Below are positions 1-8,231 of a DNA stretch of 64,000 nucleotides, in pieces (within the stretch, counting starts at the first letter, position 1; every line of letters starts with the position of its first letter). Origin of the DNA: Lysobacteraceae bacterium. GTDB lineage: Bacteria; Pseudomonadota; Gammaproteobacteria; Xanthomonadales; Rhodanobacteraceae. The stretch is taken from positions 62,001 to 126,000 of the forward strand of contig SEHB01000008.1 in the NCBI GenBank assembly GCA_004143945.1. Direction: 5' to 3'. The translations under genes and the position numbers were made by a program. The notes beneath the pieces were generated by a model that worked only from the letters and a program-made list of their open reading frames with translations, did no database searches and had not been told where the DNA came from.

Positions 1-131
1 TGCGCGAGATCGCGCCCATGCAGATTGCGGCGCGCAACCCGTCTCACGCCCGGACCGTCCGCGGGGTGGGCGCCTGCAGGCAGCCTCGTTCACATGCGCC
101 TGCAGGAGCGCACCCTGGGCGCGACCTCGCC
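1..131. repeat. REP-like inverted pair at window edge
   Basis: The stretch at 96-126 contains AGGAGCGCACCCTGGGCG, closely resembling the extragenic element at 15945-15974. Positions 3-22 read like part of the same element in the opposite orientation, so the region looks like an inverted pair of repetitive extragenic palindromes. No coding sequence is apparent before 152. Confidence 0.5.
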
Positions 132-137
132 CCGCCC

Positions 138-155
138 CTGATGCCTTGGCATCAG
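138..155 (-). terminator. hairpin overlapping a stop codon
   Basis: CTGATGCC and GGCATCAG form a perfect 8-bp stem with a 2-base centre, overlapping the stop codon of the leftward gene that ends at 152. There is no long T tract, so this may stabilise the 3' end rather than act as an efficient intrinsic terminator. Confidence 0.4.
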
Positions 156-649
156 CGCAGCCGCGCACCCTTGAAATAGAGCACGCGCACGTCGAGGCCG
201 CGCGGGCTGCGACCGATGTAGGTGAAGCGCGGGTTCCACCATTGCGCCGCGCGCCCGCGCTCGCGGAAACGCGTGTTCTCGAGTTCGAGCAGCACGCCGA
301 TGCACGGGAAGTCGTGCGCGCGCGCATGCGCCTCGAGCAGGTGGCACGAATGCTTGAGCAACTGCATCACGAGCGGCGTCGAACGCCAGCGCGTGCCGAT
401 GAAGGTGCGCCAGTAGTACATCGGTTGCCCGAGTTGCGGCGGCGTCATCGCATGCGCGGTGCACACGCCGGCGACGCTGCCATCGGGCGCGAGCGCATGC
501 GCGACCAGTTGCGGCAGGCGCTGCTGCACCTGCGCGTGCTGGTCGAACGCGCCTTCGGCGAGCCAGAACGCCGACACCGCGGCGGCGGCTTCCGGACTCG
601 CGCCGGGCCAGTCGTCGACGATGCGGAACGCCGTGCCGGCATCGCTCAT
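152..649 (-). CDS. GNAT-like acyltransferase, putative
   Basis: A 165-residue soluble protein with no signal peptide. The C-terminal two thirds look like a degenerate GNAT fold: a segment containing YYWRTFIGT, a long helix with HSCHLLEAHAR, then LLELENTRFRERGRAAQWW and YIGRSPRG. I recognise no acyl-CoA P-loop with certainty, so the family is tentative. The start ATG at 647-649 overlaps the stop of the upstream TIGR03032-type gene (ATGA, 646-649), implying translational coupling and probably a shared pathway. The substrate is unknown. Confidence 0.7.
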   Translation of the reverse strand: MSDAGTAFRIVDDWPGASPEAAAAVSAFWLAEGAFDQHAQVQQRLPQLVAHALAPDGSVAGVCTAHAMTPPQLGQPMYYWRTFIGTRWRSTPLVMQLLKHSCHLLEAHARAHDFPCIGVLLELENTRFRERGRAAQWWNPRFTYIGRSPRGLDVRVLYFKGARLR

Positions 650-1842
650 GCGCCGCTCCCGGAATAGTCCGCCGATGTCGCCCCATCGGGCACCGCCTGC
701 GCCGCAGGCTGCGGCGAGTAGCCGACTTCGCGCAGCGCTTCGTCGGGCAATGCATACGACGTCGCGAGGTGTTCGCCTTCGTGGATGATCTCCGGAAACA
801 GCGTGCCCTTGAGTGCCTGCACCGCGAAGATTTCCTGCACGCCGCCGGTGAACTTCAGCAGTCCGATCGTGTTGCCGGTACCGATGTGGACGGCCCACAC
901 CCCGCTCTGGCGGTCGCGGTTGTCCTCGGTGATCTCGATGTCGGTGAATGCGTTGGTTTCGCGCAGCTGCGACAGTCCGATGAACGCGACGGGCCCGATG
1001 AAGTCGAGGCCGCGTGCGAAGCCGGGCACGTTCGCGACGTCGGTCTTCGCGCCGTTCTTCGGGTCGATCGTCACGAGCTTGCCGCGGCCCGACTCGAGCA
1101 CCCACAGCCGCTCGTCGTACCAGCGCGGGGAATGCGGCATCGAGAGTCCGCGCGCGATGACGCGATCGTTGGCCATGTCGATCAGCAGGCCGCCATCGCG
1201 CTTGTTCGCGCGCCAGCCCTGCGGCGTATTGGTTTCGCCGAGTGCGGTCAGGTAGCGCGGACGGCCGTCGCGCATGCCGAGGCCATTGAGGTGGCAGCGG
1301 TCCTCCGGCGCATAGTGGCTCACGAACTTCGGTCGCCAACGCGGCACGAAGCTCGACTTCGTGTCGAGCGTGCACAGGCACGAGAACAGCGTGTTGACGA
1401 ACCAGAGTTCGCCATGCCGGTCCCACGCCATCTCGTGGATGTCGATCGCGCCGGTGACGTGCGCGCGGCGCGCGAGGAACACCGCATCATGGCGCGGCGG
1501 ATCCTGCAACCGCTTCGCGACCGCGGGCATGTTGCGGAACTCCGCGATCTCCATGTAGGCGCCGAGCGCGATCCGTTCGCCGTCGGCGGCCATGCCCATC
1601 GGCCGGTTGAAACTGCGGAAATGCGTGTTGATGCTCGCGCCGTCCGGCCGCAGGATCACGAGCTTGCCGGCCTGGTAGGTGCTGACGACGAGGCAGCCGC
1701 CGAGCTGGCGCAGCAGGTCCGGGAAGTTGGTCGTGTGGACGCTGCCGAGGACTTCCTGCACCCTGGCGGCGGCGTCCGCCGGCGCAGCCTGCGCTTCGGC
1801 GGCTCCCTCCGCGGCACTTTCATCGGGCGGATTCGAATTCAT
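646..1842 (-). CDS. TIGR03032 family protein
   Basis: A 398-residue protein resembling the TIGR03032 family, whose members are of unknown function and probably fold as a beta-propeller. Supporting stretches are CLVVSTYQAGKLVIL, RSFNRPMGMA, IDIHEMAW, LWFVNTLFSCL, HLNGLGM and VWVLES-like blade strands. No signal peptide is seen; the first 40 residues are Ala/Glu-rich and low complexity. I chose the ATG at 1842 because GGAAG lies just upstream; an in-frame start further up would add 26 Arg-rich residues. It is coupled to the acyltransferase-like gene downstream. A role in glycan or peptide modification is only a guess from the pairing. Confidence 0.8.
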   Translation of the reverse strand: MNSNPPDESAAEGAAEAQAAPADAAARVQEVLGSVHTTNFPDLLRQLGGCLVVSTYQAGKLVILRPDGASINTHFRSFNRPMGMAADGERIALGAYMEIAEFRNMPAVAKRLQDPPRHDAVFLARRAHVTGAIDIHEMAWDRHGELWFVNTLFSCLCTLDTKSSFVPRWRPKFVSHYAPEDRCHLNGLGMRDGRPRYLTALGETNTPQGWRANKRDGGLLIDMANDRVIARGLSMPHSPRWYDERLWVLESGRGKLVTIDPKNGAKTDVANVPGFARGLDFIGPVAFIGLSQLRETNAFTDIEITEDNRDRQSGVWAVHIGTGNTIGLLKFTGGVQEIFAVQALKGTLFPEIIHEGEHLATSYALPDEALREVGYSPQPAAQAVPDGATSADYSGSGA

Positions 1843-1978
1843 CGAGGCTTCCGTTGCGTGTGTGGCAGGCGACCCGGTTCGCATCATAGTGCGGCGCGGT
1901 CGCATGCTGCGATCCCGCACCCGCCGCGCAGCGCCGCCGCGCGATGGGTGCGATCGAATCTTCCACCGATCGCGCCCG

Positions 1979-2000
1979 CAGCCCCCGCTTCCGGGGGCTG
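1979..2000 (-). terminator. GC-rich hairpin after secreted protein gene
   Basis: AGCCCCCG and CGGGGGCT pair around CTTC (1980-1999), 20 bases beyond the stop of the leftward gene at 2022. There is no T tract on the leftward strand, so it is either a 3'-end stabiliser or a weak terminator. Confidence 0.45.
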
Positions 2001-2021
2001 GGGCGTTCAGGCCGGATGGCG

Positions 2022-3500
2022 TCAGTCGTAGCCGTCGATGAACAGTGCGTCGGATTCGAACGCCCCGATGTCGACGTTGGCCCCCACCATCCGCGGTGAG
2101 CCCGGGCCGCGCTGGTCGTACTCCCCGCCGCCGGTCCCCGCGTTGAATGCGAGGCTCCCCGTCAACAAGGCCATCGTCGGCGTGGGTCCGCCATTGCTGC
2201 CGAGCGGGCCCAGGTGCGGATCGATCGCCAGCAGCGTATCTGCCGGCAGCGCAGGTTCGCTGACCCCGACGAGATTGTGCGAGCCGATGATCGCCGGCGG
2301 ATTCGACCCGCCCGACGACGCGATGTCGGAAGGAAAGTGCGTGCTTCCGTCGAAGAGCGAATTGCCCGACACGATGCTGCTCGTCAATTCGATCGTGGTG
2401 CCGTACTTCGCCGACAGGCCGCCGCCGTACTTGGTGTCGGTCGTGTTCGCCTCGACGTTGCCGGTGATCGTGCTGTTGATGACCCGCGCATTGCCGCCGA
2501 GATACACGGCGCCGCCGAAGGACGAGGCGGCGCCGTAGTTGTCGGTGATCGTGCTGGTGTCGATCAGGAGGTCGCCGGTCGCCGTCGCGCCCGTCAGTAC
2601 GAGGCCCCCCACGTGGTCCGCGCTGTTGCCCTGGACGGTCGAACGCGTGACGCTCGCGTCGCCGCCGACGAACGCGGCGCCGCCGAAAGCGCCGGCGCCG
2701 TCTGTGTAAGCGGAGTTGTTGCGGAAGATGCTGTACTTGGCGACCGTATCGGCGGGTGTATAGAGACCGCCTCCTGCGGCAAATCCCGTGGCCGAACTTG
2801 CCGAGCTGCCGCTGATCGTGCTCGCGATGAGCGCGGCGCCTCCGCGCGCGTAGACGGCGCCGCCGAGCGCATCGCCGCTGCCGTTCGCGCGCGCGGTGCA
2901 GTACTTCGCGCCTGCGTCGATCATCGCCACGGTTCCCTGCGAGTAGACGCAGGCGCCGGGCGCGGGGTCGGAACCATTGGAGTACTTGGCGCCTGCGGTG
3001 ACGGTCAGGCCGCTGAGCGTCAGTTGGCCGTCGCCGACGTGCACGATGACCGGCGTCGTGTTCGCGCCACTGACGGTGAGTGCATCGCGTCCCGGTCCGT
3101 TGAACGTGAGGTTGGCCGCCCCCGTGGCGAGTGCCCCCGTGGTCAGGGTGATCGAGCTGCAGGCCAGCGACGTCATGTCGATCGAGTCACCGTCCGCGGC
3201 GGCGGTCACCGCGTCGCGCAGGCTGCCCGCGCCGCCGTCGTTGCAGTTCGTGACCAGATGCGTGGTGGCGCCCTGCGGGTGCGGCCCAGGTGGTGGATGC
3301 AGCCGTTTCCACTCCTCGGCGCGCGCATTCACGCGCGGCGCAAGGGCGAAGCTCCTGGGTGCAGGTGCGCCCGCCGTCCAGCCCAGGGTGCCCGGCGACG
3401 GTGCCGCGATGCCCGTTCCGGCGGCAAGCGCCAGCGCGAGACTCGACGAAAGCAAGGTCTGCCGTACGCGACGGCGTTTGATCGATGCGTCGGTTTTCAT
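2022..3500 (-). CDS. secreted parallel beta-helix protein, choice-of-anchor Q type
   Basis: A 492-residue protein with a cleavable-looking signal (basic KRRRVRQ, hydrophobic LLSSSLALALAAGTGIA). VTNCNDGGAGSLRDAV near residues 82-97 and LGSNGGPTPTMALL near the end are hallmarks of right-handed beta-helix surface proteins of the pectin-lyase-like, choice-of-anchor Q class. Many short repeats of the type STISGNSA / TITDNYG / STITGNV lie between. The last residues are SDALFIDGYD, matching the C-terminal signature shared by six proteins here. Its start overlaps the stop of a 48-codon ORF upstream (ATGA). The role is probably extracellular or surface; no catalytic residues were identified. Confidence 0.88.
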   Translation of the reverse strand: MKTDASIKRRRVRQTLLSSSLALALAAGTGIAAPSPGTLGWTAGAPAPRSFALAPRVNARAEEWKRLHPPPGPHPQGATTHLVTNCNDGGAGSLRDAVTAAADGDSIDMTSLACSSITLTTGALATGAANLTFNGPGRDALTVSGANTTPVIVHVGDGQLTLSGLTVTAGAKYSNGSDPAPGACVYSQGTVAMIDAGAKYCTARANGSGDALGGAVYARGGAALIASTISGSSASSATGFAAGGGLYTPADTVAKYSIFRNNSAYTDGAGAFGGAAFVGGDASVTRSTVQGNSADHVGGLVLTGATATGDLLIDTSTITDNYGAASSFGGAVYLGGNARVINSTITGNVEANTTDTKYGGGLSAKYGTTIELTSSIVSGNSLFDGSTHFPSDIASSGGSNPPAIIGSHNLVGVSEPALPADTLLAIDPHLGPLGSNGGPTPTMALLTGSLAFNAGTGGGEYDQRGPGSPRMVGANVDIGAFESDALFIDGYD

Positions 3501-3643
3501 TCCGGCCTCCCGGTCGTGATCAATGCGAAATCCGCCGTTGAACTGCGTGTGGTATCCATGCTTCCGCCGATTCCCCGTTTCGGGGCCGCCAGCGCCGGCA
3601 CGTTACCGTGCAAGCGGCGACGGCGCCCTGCGTCCATCATCAT
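3497..3643 (-). CDS. small ORF translationally coupled to beta-helix gene
   Basis: A 48-codon ORF starting with three Met codons, preceded by a perfect GGAGGAG (3651-3657 on the leftward strand) with 7-base spacing. Its stop overlaps the ATG of the secreted beta-helix gene by the ATGA arrangement. The peptide is basic at first (DAGRRRRLHG) and has no membrane segment. I recognise no family. It could be a leader peptide that sets translation of the downstream gene, or it could mean transcription starts much further up than the gene start suggests. Confidence 0.5.
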   Translation of the reverse strand: MMMDAGRRRRLHGNVPALAAPKRGIGGSMDTTRSSTADFALITTGRPE

Positions 3644-3941
3644 GGGTGAGCTCCTCCTTCGAATGTGCCATTGCGGCCCCGATAGCCGGCGTCGGGTTGC
3701 GCGCGTGCCGCCACCGAACATACGGAAGAATGCGCGGATACCGACATGGCGCGTTGCATGGTCCGGGCGTCCGGCCCGCGCCGATTGTGGAGCATCGCGC
3801 GCGTCGGGTCTGCGGCAGGCTGTCACGGATGCAATGCGAACCCGTTGGCAGCGGTTCCGCCAATCGCATCCCGTTTGAAGCGCGCTGGATCGCCGGCGGG
3901 AGAGGGGGCATCCGCGCGCTTGGGCGCGTGGCCGCGTGCGC
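3644..3941. other. non-coding gap upstream of beta-helix gene
   Basis: No convincing coding sequence on either strand. It should hold the promoter of the leftward 3497-3643/2022-3500 unit. I see no clear -35/-10 pair and no repeat. Confidence 0.4.
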
Positions 3942-4400
3942 TCAGGCGCCGCGCTTGCGACGCACGTAGAGCTGCTTGCGCACGCGCGCGATGACCTCGC
4001 CCGAGGCGGTCGCGACCGTGGTCTCGCACCAGCGCAGATGCTTCGCGCCGCCTTCGGTCGCGGTGCGGATCTCGTCGAGCATCGCGTCGTCGACATGGAA
4101 CCGGGCGTAGACGTCTTCGCGTCCCGGCGCGACGAACTCGATCGAGGCGGCCTGGTCCCAGACGATGTAGTCCTCGCCGAGGCAGCGCAGCGTCAGCAGC
4201 ATCCAGAACGGGTCCGTCATCGCGAACAGGCTGCCGCCGAAATGCGTGCCGACATAGTTGCGATTGAACCAGCGTCGGCGCAGCACGACGCGCGCGTCGC
4301 GCCAGTCGTCGCCGATCTCGAGCACGCGCACGCCGGCGAAGCGCAACGGCGGATACCAGTCCAGCAGGCGGCGCACGGTGCGCGCCGAGGGTGCGCGCAT
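3942..4400 (-). CDS. DUF4442 hotdog-fold thioesterase-like protein
   Basis: A 152-residue cytoplasmic protein of the PaaI/DUF4442 hotdog superfamily. The central block RNYVGTHFGGSLFAMTDPFW (about residues 48-67) is the typical hotdog helix region, where a His/Gly-rich loop precedes the long helix. IEFVAPGREDVYARFHV and the C-terminal VIARVRKQLYVRRK are strands of the sheet. Members hydrolyse acyl-CoA thioesters, but the substrate here is unknown. It starts 8 bases after the stop of cnoX on the same strand, so the two are probably cotranscribed. Confidence 0.82.
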   Translation of the reverse strand: MRAPSARTVRRLLDWYPPLRFAGVRVLEIGDDWRDARVVLRRRWFNRNYVGTHFGGSLFAMTDPFWMLLTLRCLGEDYIVWDQAASIEFVAPGREDVYARFHVDDAMLDEIRTATEGGAKHLRWCETTVATASGEVIARVRKQLYVRRKRGA

Positions 4401-4408
4401 CGCGCGGC

Positions 4409-5275
4409 TCAGAACAGCAGCGAGGACATGCGACGCCGGTAGGTTCCGACCAGGTCCTCGTCGTCGATGACGCTGAAGGCGGCGATCAGGCGCTTCTTCG
4501 CGCGGCCGTCGTCCCAGTCGCGGTCGGCCGCGAGCACCTGCAGGAACTGCTCGAGCGCCTGGTCGGTCGCACCTGCGATCAGCAGGCGCACGCCGAGCAG
4601 GTCGCGCGCGGCGTGGTCGGACGCATCGCGCGCGAGCCGCGCGCGCAGCTCCGCCTCCGGCGGCGCGTCCTTGAGCGAGCGCGCGAAGTCGAGCTGGCCG
4701 CGCAGGCGTCGCGCGCGGTCGTCGGAGGCCAGGTTGGCCGGCAGCGCGTCGAGTTCGGCCTCGGCCGCGGCCGCATTGCCGACCTGCATCTGCGCGATCG
4801 CGAGGTCGAGTTTGAGTTCGGCGCGATCCGGCGTCGCGGCCATCTCCTGCTGGATGCGCGCAATCGCCTGTTCGGGCGTTTCCTGCACGAGCGGCGTGGC
4901 GGGCGCGGGCTCGGCCGCCTCGCGGGGTTGCACGTGGCGCTGCAGGAATTCGCGGATCGCGCCTTCGGGCAGCGCTCCGGTGAATGCGTCGACGAGCTGG
5001 CCCTCGCGCACGAGCACGACGGTCGGGATGCTGCGAACGCCGAACGAGGCCGCGAGCGCCTGTTCCTTGTCGCAATCGATCTTCGCGAGGCGCACCGCGC
5101 CGTTGAACGCGTCGACGACCTTCTCGAGCAGTGGGCCCAGCGTCTTGCACGGGCCGCACCAGGTCGCCCACAGGTCGACCAGCACCGGCTGCTCGAACGA
5201 GGCATTGATGACCTCGCTTTCGAAGTTCGCCTCGGTGGCGTCGAACACGTGCGGGGAGGGTGCGGCAGCGGACAT
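4409..5275 (-). CDS. cnoX: co-chaperone/thioredoxin CnoX (YbbN)
   Basis: A 288-residue protein with an N-terminal thioredoxin domain (LWATWCGPCKTLGPLL near residues 34-50, cis-Pro at GVRSIPTVV) followed by a helical TPR-like half from about residue 120. This is the CnoX/YbbN architecture: a holdase that passes clients to GroEL and forms mixed disulfides with them. The CGPC active site is intact, unlike E. coli CnoX (SXXC), so real oxidoreductase activity is plausible. The start at 5275 is favoured by GAAGGA upstream; a longer in-frame start would add a Cys-rich 18 residues without an RBS. Confidence 0.92.
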   Translation of the reverse strand: MSAAAPSPHVFDATEANFESEVINASFEQPVLVDLWATWCGPCKTLGPLLEKVVDAFNGAVRLAKIDCDKEQALAASFGVRSIPTVVLVREGQLVDAFTGALPEGAIREFLQRHVQPREAAEPAPATPLVQETPEQAIARIQQEMAATPDRAELKLDLAIAQMQVGNAAAAEAELDALPANLASDDRARRLRGQLDFARSLKDAPPEAELRARLARDASDHAARDLLGVRLLIAGATDQALEQFLQVLAADRDWDDGRAKKRLIAAFSVIDDEDLVGTYRRRMSSLLF

Positions 5276-5447
5276 GGCGAATTCCTTCGATGGACAGCAG
5301 CAGATTGTGCCAGTCCCGGGAGAACGCAAGGCAAATGCGCGCCCGACCGCCCCGGAGCGTCACGCCCGCTTCGTTGCGCGGCGTGGCGGGAACCTCGCGC
5401 TTTGCGCGTGACAGGAGGGACAGGACCGAGAACCGAGGAGAGTGGAC

Positions 5448-6241
5448 GTGCCGCACGCACTGGCGGGTTTCATCATGGCGCTGGCGGGAGCGAGCGCCGG
5501 CGTGGCGTCCGCAGGGGCCGGGGACGCATCGACGCCGCGCGGCGGCCTGGTCCCGGGCGAGCCGGTCCGGACCTGGTCGTTCCGGGAAGTGCGGGGCGAC
5601 GCGCTCGAGGAAGTCGAGCTCGCGTCGGACACGCGATCCGGCCTCGGTCCGCGCGTCGACGCCGTCCTCAAGATCCGCGACGACGATCCCGCTCCACCGT
5701 CGCCGAGCATGCTCGATGCGAGCTTCGGTGGCGATGGCAAGGCCACGTTCCGCGCATTCGGCGGCGACCGTTTCGCGATGGCGTTGCAGCCCGACGGCAA
5801 GATCATGATGGTCGGACACCTCCTGCCACCGCGACCCGATTCGCGGTCATGCGGCTCGAGGCCGATGGCGATGTCGACGCGGCATTCGGGGAGCAGGGCC
5901 TCGTGACCACCGCGCTGAGCGACAGCGGCGACATCGCGCTCGCGGTGGCGCTGCAGGGTGACGGCGGCATCGTCGTCGCGGGCGCGAGCTCGAGGCAGGT
6001 CACTCCGGACTTCACCGCCACGCGCTATTTCGCGGACGGCACCCTCGTCGAGGCCTTTGGTAGCAACGGCGTGCTCGAGGTCGATTTCTCCGGATTCGGG
6101 GACGCGGCCGAGAGCGTCGCGATCCAGCACGACGGTCGCATCGTGCTCGGCGGCCTCGCACGCGATGACGTCGAAGGCTTCGGCGCTGCGCGGCTCTGGC
6201 CGGGCCGCGACCGCCTGTTCGACGACGGATTCGAACCATGA
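5448..6241 (+). pseudogene. delta-60 repeat secreted protein, frameshifted
   Basis: The reading opens at GTG 5448 (GAGGAG at 5435-5440, 7-base spacing) with a signal-like PHALAGFIMALAGASAGVASA. It enters a delta-60 (DUF5122) repeat: LDASFGGDGKATF then RFAMALQPDGKIMMVGH. Near 5818-5828 the homology moves to the -1 frame, continuing as RFAVMRLEADGDVDAAFG, IALAVALQGDGGIVVAG and VAIQHDGRIVLGG to the stop at 6241. The second frame ends RDRLFDDGFEP, the C-terminal signature of this window. One missing base would restore a protein of about 264 residues. It is either a recent mutation or a sequencing error. Confidence 0.75.
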
Positions 6242-6297
6242 ATGTCCGCGCATGGCCGCGCCGGACGCAGGTCCCTCAACACCATCAGGAAGTGGAC

Positions 6298-7500
6298 ATG
6301 AAGAACAGCCGTCACGGTTTCATCCTCGCGAGCCTTCTCGCCTGTGCCCCGGTCTTCGCTGCCGACGTCGTCACGGTGGACGCCGGATTGGTCGGGCGCT
6401 ATTCGTCGATCGAGATCGGCCCGGACGGATTGCCCTCGATCGCGTACCACAACGGCGGAAGCGGCACCCTCGAGTTCGCGCGTTGCGAGGACGCCGGTTG
6501 CGCCAGTGCAGTCCGCGACACGATCGACGATGCCGGAGGCGCCGCAAGCGGTGAATACCTGTCGCTGGGTTTCTCGGCCAACGGCCATCCGCTGGTGGCG
6601 TTCTACGACACCGACGACGACGACCTCGCGATCGCGCGCTGCGCGAACGCCGATTGCTCGGGCGAGGAGATCCTGCGCACGCTGGACGCGTCGATCGAAG
6701 ACACCGGCCGCGAAGCGTCGATGGTGCTGGATGCATCCGGACGCCCGCTCGTCGCGTACGTCAACACCACCGATCATTCGTTGCAGCTGGCCCGTTGCGA
6801 CACGCCATCGTGCGTGACCGCCAGCGTGACCGAAGTGGACGCGAATTCTGGCAACTCGCGCGGAACGGGTGCGCAGCTCGTGCTCGGAGACGACGGATTC
6901 CCGGTCATCGCCTACCTCGATACGAGCGCCGACTCGGTGCGCCTGGCGCGATGCCTCGATGAAGCCTGTACCAGCGCCTTGCTGGCCCTCGTCGAGCCGC
7001 AGGTTCCGACCACCGTCGGGGGAGACCCGGCGATCGCGATCGCCGCAGACGGCAATCCGATCATCAGCTATTTCGACGAGGACGACCTCGCGCTGAAGGT
7101 CGCGCATTGCAACGACCCGGCCTGCGCCGGCCCGAAGACGATCAGTCTCATCGACGACCGGCCGAATGGCGACGCCGGTCGCTATTGCGCGATCGCGATC
7201 AGGCCGGACGGTACGCCCGTGATCAGCTACCAGCGGAGAGCGCTCGGCGGCGCGGGCGGATCCGCGTTGCGGGTGGCCGAGTGTTCGACCACGGATTGCA
7301 GCGGCGACGTGCGCGTGGTCGTCGTCGACGAACGCGCCGGGGAAATCACCGGCGTCGACACCGATATCGCGATCGGCAGCGACGGCGGCGCCGTGATCAG
7401 CTACTACGATGTCGACGAACAGAGCCTCAAGGTCGCCAAGTGCAGCCTCCAGGGTTGCGACGGGCCCGGCGATCGCGTGTTTGCGGACGGCTTCGACTAG
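6298..7500 (+). CDS. secreted propeller-like repeat protein with Cys pairs
   Basis: A 400-residue protein with signal peptide (KNSRHGFILASLLACAPVFA). The rest is about seven repeats of roughly 55 residues, each holding an I-x-x-x-P-D-G-x-P-x-I-x-Y strand and then LxxARC followed by a second Cys 4-6 residues on (for example LKVAHCNDPAC and LKVAKCSLQGC). This suggests a beta-propeller with one disulfide per blade. The C-terminus GDRVFADGFD carries the shared signature. ATG 6298 is preceded by AGGAAG at 6287-6292. It lies directly after the frameshifted delta-60 gene on the same strand, likely one transcript. I recognise no enzymatic motif. Confidence 0.85.
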   Translation: MKNSRHGFILASLLACAPVFAADVVTVDAGLVGRYSSIEIGPDGLPSIAYHNGGSGTLEFARCEDAGCASAVRDTIDDAGGAASGEYLSLGFSANGHPLVAFYDTDDDDLAIARCANADCSGEEILRTLDASIEDTGREASMVLDASGRPLVAYVNTTDHSLQLARCDTPSCVTASVTEVDANSGNSRGTGAQLVLGDDGFPVIAYLDTSADSVRLARCLDEACTSALLALVEPQVPTTVGGDPAIAIAADGNPIISYFDEDDLALKVAHCNDPACAGPKTISLIDDRPNGDAGRYCAIAIRPDGTPVISYQRRALGGAGGSALRVAECSTTDCSGDVRVVVVDERAGEITGVDTDIAIGSDGGAVISYYDVDEQSLKVAKCSLQGCDGPGDRVFADGFD

Positions 7501-7537
7501 CGACCCGGCAGGGACTGGATCGGCTTACCCGCAGGGC

Positions 7538-7565
7538 TTGACTCGGCCTCGGATCAATGTAATGT
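7538..7565 (+). promoter_or_regulatory. sigma-70-like promoter of membrane protein/XRE pair
   Basis: TTGACT (7538-7543), a 16-base spacer and TAATGT (7560-7565). The -10 box lies inside the palindrome at 7556-7577, an arrangement expected for repression by operator occlusion. Confidence 0.55.
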
Positions 7566-7577
7566 GTACATTACATT
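7556..7577. promoter_or_regulatory. perfect palindromic operator
   Basis: AATGTAATGT (7556-7565), two bases, then its exact reverse complement ACATTACATT (7568-7577): a 10-bp inverted repeat with a 2-base centre, AT-rich in otherwise GC-rich DNA. It sits 21 bases before the ATG of the membrane protein gene and overlaps the -10 box. The XRE regulator two genes downstream is the obvious candidate binder (inference). Confidence 0.75.
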
Positions 7578-7598
7578 TAGTCCGCTGGAGATGACGTC

Positions 7599-8228
7599 AT
7601 GCACGCAAGTCGCGGCGTATTCACAGGGTTGGTGGTGGTCGCTTCGGTAGCGCTCTGGCTGCTGCTGGCCGGACCCGCGAAAGTGCTCGGCATCGACACC
7701 GGCAACGCCGGCATCGTGTTGCTGCTGGCGGTCGCGTGGGTGTCGCTGTACGCGATCAGCCGCATGCCCGACGGAGGCATCGGCCACGCGGTCTCGCCGG
7801 GCGAATGGCGCGCGTGGCTCGCGTTCGGTTTCACCGCGGCGATCGCCGCGTATGCGGTCGCGCACGCAGGGGTGTTCCAGGGCCCGCCGCTGTCGCGCAA
7901 CCCGGACGCCGGGCGCGTCGGTCGCAACATCGCGATGCTCGCGATCGCGTGGATGGTCCTGTCGCGCCTGCTCGGCGCGCGTTGGCGCGCGAAGGTCGAG
8001 GCGGACGAGCGCGACCGCGCGATCGAGTCACGCGCGGCCTCGTGCGCGAGCACCAGCCTCGGCGTCTACGTGATCGGCCTCGCCGTGATGCTCGGGTTCA
8101 CTTCCGCGGAGAAGCTCGCATGGGCGCCGCCTCCGATGATCGCGCACCTGCTCGTCATCGGCCTGATACTCTCCTGCATGATCGCGTACGGCGTCACCGC
8201 TGTCGCCTACTGGCGCGACCGGCGCTGA
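7599..8228 (+). CDS. polytopic membrane protein, DUF2178-like
   Basis: A 209-residue protein with about six hydrophobic segments (roughly residues 8-26, 37-55, 72-92, 108-125, 150-172, 180-202) and a conserved-looking cytoplasmic stretch RAKVEADERDRAIESRA between the fourth and fifth. The ERDxxIExRA motif before a helix pair is characteristic of DUF2178-like proteins that are usually encoded next to a small XRE regulator. Its function is unknown. CTGGAG (7585-7590) is the ribosome binding site. The regulator gene follows after 3 bases. Confidence 0.75.
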   Translation: MHASRGVFTGLVVVASVALWLLLAGPAKVLGIDTGNAGIVLLLAVAWVSLYAISRMPDGGIGHAVSPGEWRAWLAFGFTAAIAAYAVAHAGVFQGPPLSRNPDAGRVGRNIAMLAIAWMVLSRLLGARWRAKVEADERDRAIESRAASCASTSLGVYVIGLAVMLGFTSAEKLAWAPPPMIAHLLVIGLILSCMIAYGVTAVAYWRDRR

Positions 8229-8231
8229 TCG

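Noticed and set aside
5448-6241. Programmed -1 frameshift in the delta-60 gene
   Set aside because: No slippery heptamer of the X XXY YYZ kind and no clear downstream stem near 5818-5828; mutation or sequencing error is simpler.
6238-6297. Earlier start for the propeller-like protein at 6238
   Set aside because: It would add 20 residues before a clean signal peptide; AGGAAG is correctly spaced only for ATG 6298.
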